Origin: Prinia subflava
Taxonomy: Eukaryota > Chordata > Aves > Passeriformes > Cisticolidae
DNA: 64,000 nt
NCBI RefSeq assembly: GCF_021018805.1
Contig: NW_026960608.1
Location: 62,001-126,000, forward strand
Reading direction: 5' to 3'
Of the stretch, positions 61,801 through 64,000 are shown in pieces; within the stretch, counting starts at the first letter, position 1; each line of letters begins with the position of its first letter. The position numbers and the translations under genes were made by a program. The notes under the pieces were generated by a model, which saw nothing but the letters and a program-made list of their open reading frames with translations, had not been told where the DNA came from and ran no database searches.

Positions 61801-63697
61801 GTCAAAAGATTGGTATATGTCAGCCCAGATAGAGGATAAGAATTAAGCTGTTCTGATCCCTCTCAAAGAATGCTCTATCAGCAACTATAACTCTTTTGGA
61901 AACATTGATGTCAGTTTTTTCACCAATTTCTGTTCATAAAATCAGACTCATCAAGGTTGGAAGAAACCTTTAAGATCAGCAAATCCAGCGATCAACCCAG
62001 CTCCATCACTAAAATCCCTAAATCGCATCACCCAGTGCCAGATCCAAACGCCTCCAGGAATGGTTACTCCACCACCTCCTTGGGAAACCTCCATTGCCTG
62101 ACAGCCTGAACAGTGGAAATTTTTTTTCTGATACCTAATCTGGTTCTCCCCTGTCTCAGCTTAAGGCCATTTCCTCTGGTCCTTTCACTGCAAGCATGGT
62201 AGAAGGAACTGGCCTCATCCTCAGTACACCCTCCTTTCATGTGATTGTAAGAGAGTGATGAGGTCCTTCCTGAGCCTCCTTTTTCCAGGCTAAACAACCC
62301 CAGCTCCCTAGGCCCTTCTTTGTAAGATGTGTTTTCTAGATCTTTCACAAGCTTTACTGTCCTTCTCTGCTCCAGCACCTCAGTGTTCTTTTTAAAGTGA
62401 GGGGCCCAGAACTGGACACAGGATTTGAGGTGTGGCCTCACCAGTGCCGAGTACAGAGGGACAATCACTGCCCTGGTCCTACTGGCCACACCATTGCTGA
62501 TACAGGCCAGGATAACATTGGCCTTCTTGACCACCTGGGCACATGCTGGCTCACGTTGATCTGGGTGTCAGCCAGCACCCGAGAGTCTCTTTCTGCCAAG
62601 CAGTTCTCAGGCCACTCTTGCCCAGACTGTGGTGCTGCCTGCAGTTGCTGTGACCCAAGTGCAGGACCCAGCACTTTGCCTTACTGAGTGAACTTCATGC
62701 AGTTGTCTTCGGGCCATTGATCGAGTCTGTCCAGGTGTCTCAAGAGAATATTCTGAGGACACAATCTTTCAGCAACCCAGCTTCCAGTCTGTTCTAGGTT
62801 AAGTTTTGTCCAGTAGTCTAGTGGCAACAAGTGCAGAAAAAGGTACACAAATTTAATGTGCTTCATTTATACAGGTCAAATTAGTTGTTAGCCTAAGACA
62901 TTGAGCAGTTTTGGCAGCTTGTAAGATAACTTCTTTTGCTTCTTTCTTGTGTACTTCTCCTTTACTTGTTTATGCATTATTGAAAGCAGAAGCGATTTGG
63001 CAATATGTGTGTGAAGAAGCCTTTTTGAAATAGTCTCTGGTGTCCTTTTATTTTCATAATTCCCTGTTGCATTACTAACACATAAAAGGTCTAAAAATGA
63101 CCCACAGAATGTATTTTTAACTGTAGTATCTGTAACTGTAATGTTTGTAGATAAATTATTTAAAATAACTTACTACAGACACAGTTTGCAAATTCAGCTA
63201 CCTTAAATGAGGTTGTCTGTCTTATTTTATTTCATCAAAAATAAAGGTGACCTCATTTGTAATGAACACCTTTCCATCTCTTTACAGCAATTAAAAAATT
63301 GTATTTTGTATTAATGTCCTGTACATTGCTTCCCTGTTTCAAGTGCTGTGGTTATATTTATGACAACAATGATACACATTAGCAGTGTCTTCAAAATGTT
63401 CCGCCAAAGCAAAAAATGTTGCTTGTTCCACCAAGCAAAATATATCTCCTAACAGAATTCTATTTTTTTAACTGATAAAATCTTTTATACAGCTACTTGA
63501 CAGAGTTAACCTCTGTGGACCACACAGGGCTACTTCAGATAATCATTTTGAGACAGTTTACTAATAAAAAAAAATCATTTGTTGCAGGACTCGTCTTATT
63601 TTCAGTCAGCTTGGGTATGAAGATTACAGTGCAGTTAAAATACAGGTTTTAGGGTCTGAAGATACATATGGACCCCATGGTAGAAGGAGTATAGATG
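31797..63697 (+). CDS. AtuA / DUF1446 (PF07287) domain protein, partial gene of ten visible exons
   Basis: Exons: 31797 (or 31804)-31882, 32900-33014, 34684-34772, 44387-44486, 45817-45860, 47017-47094, 57729-57925, 60176-60240, 60514-60620, 63588-63697. Phases agree throughout. The domain is recognised from [111 protein letters not shown] and [14 protein letters not shown], in domain order. The bacterial namesake acts in acyclic-terpene (citronellol/geraniol) utilisation; the vertebrate role is unknown to me. The N-terminal ~60 residues upstream of LGYTPDFV were not found, and the gene runs off the right edge. One donor (after 34772) is not GT. Provirus 2 lies in the next intron. The family call is firm, the function is not. 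Confidence 0.88.
31925..32287 (+). mobile_element. CR1 LINE 3' fragment
   Basis: Starts GAGTTGGGGCTGTTCAGTCT, contains GGTGAGGCACTGGAACAGGT and ends with CATTCTAGGATTCTATA. These are hallmark 3'-end sequences of avian/reptilian CR1. It lies in the intron between the first two visible AtuA-like exons. Confidence 0.88.
34759..34780 (+). other. Non-canonical splice donor of the AtuA-like gene
   Basis: The protein family and the phase of the next exon (T|GCAAGACC) require this exon to end ...CTTGG at 34772. The next bases are ATGTTATT, not GT. A GT nine bases earlier (cut after 34763, GTATCT) would keep the frame but drop residues YLG. A GT at 34775 would shift the frame into an early stop. Confidence 0.65.
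35364..35373 (-). repeat. End of a pre-existing LTR-like sequence at the provirus 2 insertion site
   Basis: TGTTAATCAG here and GTCTTATCACC from 43505 become contiguous when provirus 2 and one AATCAG copy are removed. On the minus strand the joined sequence would end ...CTGATTAACA, a plausible LTR terminus for the element at 43505-43960. Tentative. Confidence 0.35.
35374..35692 (-). repeat. 3' LTR of provirus 2
   Basis: On the minus strand TGTTACATCCCCCTGGGG...GGATTGTATCA, with AATAAA in GGAATAAAGGACTTG. It is bordered by the polypurine tract (35693-35707) and by AATCAG at 35368-35373. Confidence 0.95.
35693..35707 (-). other. Polypurine tract of provirus 2
   Basis: Minus-strand AAAAAAAGGAGGAGA adjoining the 3' LTR; identical to the tract of provirus 1. 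Confidence 0.85.
35745..37088 (-). CDS. Env polyprotein of provirus 2, intact
   Basis: A single 447-codon frame. It opens with a signal-like segment ([20 protein letters not shown]). The surface subunit is followed by a basic stretch ([10 protein letters not shown]) that could be the cleavage site. The transmembrane subunit has an internal hydrophobic segment with paired Cys, the CX6CC motif (C-QEFEGL-CC), a membrane span ([16 protein letters not shown]) and a cytoplasmic tail. The CX6CC type belongs to gamma- and alpharetroviral Envs, not classical betaretroviral ones, so the provirus is a mosaic. Expected to be translated from a spliced mRNA (donor near 42955, acceptor near 37115). Provirus 1 carries the same gene with two stops. 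Confidence 0.9.
   Translation of the reverse strand: MMNPIQVVILLMLNSLAAAWIIPQPRQNVWVTLAQTLQQENICLSTAAAKNPMSTCLVGIPLQAGEFPAGLDKYRSNEIPEAHTPQPHQDHQKQGVFTMNPLAEWVQGLPRVAHEPQELELLGSSPATYCIHFSVIPKPSSTDEYHLIKQFRGEFTAKRWCHNISHIASDNPSHSKPRSLPRGLFLVCGDRAWAGIPSRLFGGPCTIGRLSVLTPNQTLIREWTHKNKSADKIQKRSADNLDPNCNSDIFHWAKSKRVAVSLFLPWVAAAKALGELGHLECWVVKQANLTSIAISSLLEDEEITRQATIQNRAAIDYLLLLHGHECQEFEGLCCMNLSSKAPNIHAALRSMNNMIGQVKQESEDWIKELFKGWGLTGWWTSVVKTILLLFVILFLVTIAFGILRCLIFKAINGLISSTSEVNHIELANLKRSSLPTNHKWWETHTPC
37185..37600 (-). pseudogene. Integrase C-terminal end, out of frame with pol (provirus 2)
   Basis: From about 37,590 down to the stop at 37185 the integrase tail continues in another frame ([27 protein letters not shown] C-terminal barrel, then an Arg-rich end). 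Compared with provirus 1, one base is missing at about 37,588-37,598, just after the catalytic Glu. The tail therefore is not joined to the main pol frame. Confidence 0.88.
37547..39901 (-). CDS. Pol of provirus 2 (RT, RNase H, integrase core), frameshifted near its end
   Basis: A 784-codon frame that lies -1 to pro. Reverse transcriptase carries [10 protein letters not shown]; RNase H begins FTDASG and includes the catalytic Glu region and VTDSAYV. Integrase has an intact HHCC module (H..H, GTCPNCQ) and the catalytic Asp, Asp and Glu (TDITH, KTDNG, VIERAH). Soon after the Glu the frame runs into unrelated residues and stops at 37547, because of a one-base deletion compared with provirus 1. 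The C-terminal DNA-binding domain is thus cut off. Entry is by ribosomal frameshifting at 39901-39907, so the Met given is only the first in the frame. Confidence 0.92.
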   Translation of the reverse strand: MQVATVERPTQKLKWLENTPRWVAQWPLSKEKLKALEKLVEEQLAQGHIVETTSPWNFPIFVIKKPGKDKWRLLHDLREINKIVEDMGPLQPGMPTPTMLPRDWKLAVLDIKDCFFQIPLHPEDAPRFAFSVPTVNRQAPMKRYHWRVLPQGLKSSPFICQQYVASLLSPIRAQRKEAIILHYMDDVLVCGPNDSILQHTLDLVVKVLTSAGFQLQEDKVQRMPPWKYLGLQISARTVVPQSLEIGCNPKTLADLHSLCGSLNWVRPWLGLTNQDLEPLFNLLKGEKELTSPRELTPEAKTATEKVQKALSERQAHRCEPKVPFQFIVLGKLPHLHGLIFQWIEEERDSLLIIEWVFLSHQRSKTITEPQELIAQLIRKARVRLCELAGCDFACIHLPVRLSEEGKNSPERLTKEMFEHLLQSNASLQLSLDSYRGQISVHAPSHKLFNEEFHLIPHEKRSRRPLKALTVFTDASGTSNKSVVTWRNPRTQHWEADVEFVEGSPQVAELAAVVRAFEKFSEPINLVTDSAYVAGVVSRAEQAVLKEIENEHLFRLLSKLIYLVSHRQHPFYVMHVRSHTDLPGEIAEGNRQADSLATPVEKAHLPDVFQQAKLSHQHYHQNVPALIRQFQLTRSQARAIVGTCPNCQLQVMPSMGMGVNPRGLGSCEVWQTDITHIPSFGRLKYVHVSIDTYSGAVYASAHAGEKSIHAKQHLVQAFAVLGIPKTIKTDNGPGYVSKEFLEFVQQWGVEHKTGIPHSPTGQAVIERAHQTSNRFWLGRTARLRG
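39892..40746 (-). CDS. Pro (aspartic protease) of provirus 2, intact
   Basis: The frame lies -1 to gag and continues to TAG at 39892-39894. The active-site motif is LDTGAQVTV (DTGA), followed by a flap region and a C-terminal [10 protein letters not shown] segment as in retroviral proteases. About 170 residues precede the protease. There [13 protein letters not shown] and nearby strands recall the betaretroviral dUTPase that normally sits here, but the classic dUTPase catalytic motifs are not seen. It is probably a degenerate dUTPase-like domain; that is inference. Overlaps gag by way of the slippery site. Confidence 0.85.
   Translation of the reverse strand: MPAVNTTTRKDINVAGLTLAKASLLKKKGGEGRSRGVGVQKNVNVKCSTNKVWQPLGRFRLVTTKGFHFRSTEWMVITVDLSNISQDLTVYHMGLDSEYFVIGDTAHTPLEIEIAPMTIKGKIIGLMLLARCLHPPFYLIAGQILAQAIPVPAEITADGKSPEVYWTEVVGEPKPSMMCNITCGSERLQVAGVLDTGAQVTVLPQSMWPSNWELEPVAGKLQGIGGISMARISKNVVQIEGPDGKVANVRPFVADYNAPLWGRDTMSQWGVRLVIPKTPQDFCK
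39901..39907 (-). other. pro-pol -1 frameshift heptamer, provirus 2
   Basis: G GAT TTT in pro phase, three codons before the pro stop. The pol frame is the -1 frame. It is the same class as the MMTV pro-pol site GGAUUUA, with the last base changed. Confidence 0.7.
40758..42551 (-). CDS. Gag polyprotein of provirus 2, intact
   Basis: 597 codons starting Met-Gly (a myristoylation-type start). A matrix-like helical N terminus is followed by a long Pro-rich stretch with late-domain motifs PPLY and PSAP and poly-Gly/Pro low complexity. Capsid follows ([20 protein letters not shown] onward), with a major-homology-type segment [13 protein letters not shown]. One CCHC knuckle ([14 protein letters not shown]) and a Lys-rich end close the frame. 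Only one zinc knuckle is visible, where many betaretroviruses have two. It ends at the frameshift site. The counterpart in provirus 1 is broken in at least five places. Confidence 0.93.
   Translation of the reverse strand: MGIQLSAPQKSILKQLQDLLINVKISKRLQKRFVRWLEQEFTEAELLQIDTVSFWDYVGTVITDKVQNNDHAASVFIPIFLQARNHLLELNKPSQEQKLTPCNPPSDPPLYPGLPLSRDPFNKASFSPQDHGGGAGAARDFCEAAGSLRDPLHVADNNGGCHVPRPSPHDPFPSQPPPSAPAPTPYPCANPCWPPAAPPHPSSPCLPPGCCGGSGGAGSSSCLPGSRERAAPPTLHGHSGGYDCHTAGGGGQPGLPSQHGQSTLFLPHPQGTDNTVTPVPPDTGGPAAASRPLANADEPIFSVAPVAYVGRRQGSRQYQPLSYQDKKELCKVQREFGRDTPIFKGMFRATFDSNEMVPNDIKDLFRCLLSPSEYDLWDNMWKRALRTLLQEIQQNPNMAEDTENNDITFEHLCGEGVWACPEKQTRVLSKQILLRISNVAEKMFYQLPSREGKGSYVTVKQFPTENFLQFVDRLRTQVEHQIPDPVVQAELIKEMAQRNANETCRRIILTLPLDPPPTLSQMIEACSRRAELFCTSERHPGTTHPQHTAPARPHPSRQQMPPDQLQRIICLRCKKPGHFARSCPQTQKQKKSNKQKN
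40761..40767 (-). other. gag-pro -1 frameshift heptamer, provirus 2
   Basis: A AAA AAC in gag phase, directly before the gag TGA (40758-40760). The pro frame is -1 to gag. Conserved in provirus 1. Confidence 0.82.
41930..42062 (+). repeat. G-run-rich tract opposite the Gag proline region
   Basis: The plus strand has many closely spaced G3-G6 runs here (for example GTGGGGGCGGGGGCAGAGGG), the complement of the Pro-codon-rich part of gag. It has strong potential for G-quadruplexes on the plus strand, which is the AtuA-like gene's sense strand. Confidence 0.6.
42949..42960 (-). promoter_or_regulatory. Putative major splice donor of provirus 2
   Basis: Minus-strand CCAG|GTAAAG in the leader, cut between 42955 and 42954. 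The env acceptor is TTTTTCCCTTCCAG at about 37115. Confidence 0.45.
43160..43177 (-). other. Primer-binding site of provirus 2
   Basis: Minus-strand TGGCCCCCAAAGTGGGTT, two bases inside the 5' LTR. It starts with TGG as expected but differs from the PBS of provirus 1 at several positions. The tRNA was not identified. Confidence 0.55.
43180..43498 (-). repeat. 5' LTR of provirus 2
   Basis: Same length as 35374-35692, and by eye the only difference is at 43180, where the terminal CA reads CG. The second AATCAG follows at 43499-43504. Promoter and poly(A) elements match the other copy. Confidence 0.95.
43505..43960 (-). repeat. Probable solo LTR adjoining provirus 2
   Basis: Read on the minus strand there is a TATAAAAG box (near 43,610) and an AATAAA (near 43,590), followed by a stretch ending GGTGATAAGACCTGATT at the provirus. 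This is LTR-like promoter/poly(A) spacing. The outer border and target duplication were not found. Confidence 0.4.
44487..50460. other. AtuA-like introns, no other gene seen
   Basis: Apart from the exons at 45817-45860 and 47017-47094, this AT-rich DNA shows no recognised coding exon, RNA gene or well-bounded repeat. Confidence 0.5.
50491..50893 (+). repeat. Probable solo LTR, family C
   Basis: Contains a TATAAAA-type box (ACTATAAAAATCAC, about 50,760) and then CAAATAAAGAACC (about 50,835), and ends CTACGCTAACA. The layout is that of an LTR. The 5' border is uncertain and no target duplication was found. Confidence 0.5.
50973..51507 (+). repeat. Solo LTR, family B-related, divergent copy
   Basis: Starts TGTGAATGGGCC and ends AAACCAAGACA. 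Its last ~230 bases match the ends of the copies at 29208-29711 and 54645-55152. A (TTTG)n run lies at about 51,299-51,321. Flanking bases do not give a clean duplication. Confidence 0.6.
54645..55152 (+). repeat. LTR-type repeat family B, copy 2
   Basis: Near-identical over about 500 bases to 29208-29711, including CTAGTAAAGAACTGTTAT and the terminal AACCAAGACA. The 200 bases before it (54440-54644) are not shared with copy 1 and may be more of the same element or flank. Confidence 0.72.
55153..57728. other. AtuA-like intron, nothing recognised
   Basis: AT-rich intron sequence leading to the exon at 57729. The ORFs are short and unsupported. Confidence 0.5.
61938..62770 (-). mobile_element. 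CR1 LINE fragment with ORF2 C-terminal remnant
   Basis: The minus-strand reading gives [33 protein letters not shown] and LGLFSLEK, the well-known C-terminal end of CR1 ORF2. It continues into the 3' end, which reads on the plus strand as AATCAGACTCATCAAGGTTG at the low-coordinate end. It has decayed by frameshifts. It lies in the last visible AtuA-like intron. Confidence 0.85.
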
Positions 63698-63842
63698 GTA
63701 TAAGTGTGCAGTGGAGTGTTCTTAAACTTTTGCTGACCTCTTTTAATCTTTCCATATTGTTATCTTTTCCACAACTTTAAAGGAAGTCACTATCATCTTG
63801 GGAATTTCACCCCTTCATGTTGCAGAGACCTCACTTATTGGC

Positions 63843-63905
63843 AATTGATGAGAGACGGGAAGACTGATTCGGTGATCAGAATTCAATTTTACTCAGGTTT
63901 CCAAG
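63843..63905. repeat. Interspersed repeat E, copy 2
   Basis: Matches 10491-10551 from GAGAGACGGGAAGACTGATT through ACTCAGGTTTCC. The element probably continues past the window edge. Confidence 0.55.
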
Positions 63906-64000
63906 GGCTATTAGATGGGACTGTGTCCCTTTTCCAGCTGTACCTGTACAAGTTCTTGTAATATGTGCAGTTTTTCTAATGACATGGGCCATTGGTCTAC

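Overview
The window is genomic DNA from a bird. Coding exons are short and split by GT-AG introns, there are CR1 LINE fragments, and several endogenous retroviruses (ERVs) flank or interrupt a fibrinogen gene pair. No bacterial-type genes, CRISPR arrays or rRNA/tRNA genes were seen. All identifications come from reading translations, motifs, splice sites and repeat ends by eye; no search was run.

Layout. (1) 1-10,193: the 5' part of fibrinogen alpha (FGA, minus strand). Exon 1 (signal peptide) is at 10,143-10,193 and exon 2 (fibrinopeptide A and GPR knob) at 113-241. Later exons lie left of the window. Intron 1 holds a complete but decayed betaretrovirus-like provirus (783-8,857, plus strand) with matched 325-bp LTRs and a perfect 6-bp target duplication AGAAAG. 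(2) 15,021-20,041: a complete fibrinogen gamma gene (FGG, minus strand), 10 coding exons, 436 aa, with a STAT3/IL-6-type element upstream. (3) 20,575-31,750: intergenic DNA with two related solo LTRs, a decayed gammaretrovirus-like remnant and its LTR-like sequences, and a GC-rich stretch. (4) 31,797-63,697 and beyond: ten exons on the plus strand of a gene encoding a protein with the AtuA / DUF1446 domain. This protein is best known from bacterial acyclic-terpene utilisation. Its N-terminal exon(s) were not found and its 3' end lies off the right edge. (5) 35,374-43,498: a second, very young provirus of the same family, minus strand, inside an AtuA-like intron. Its LTRs differ at one terminal base, it has a 6-bp duplication AATCAG, and gag, pro and env are open; pol carries one visible frameshift.

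How the parts relate. FGA and FGG are co-oriented liver genes whose products assemble with FGB into fibrinogen; FGB is not in the window. The two proviruses share gag-pro-pol-env layout, both -1 frameshift sites and an Env of CX6CC type joined to betaretrovirus-type gag-pro-pol. Their LTRs, leaders and primer-binding sites are much more different than their coding regions. Both lie antisense to the host gene they sit in. The best leads are the AtuA-like gene next to FGG with its non-canonical splice donor, the young provirus in the same intron, the provirus that splits FGA exons 1 and 2, and the shortened gamma-prime-type tail of FGG.
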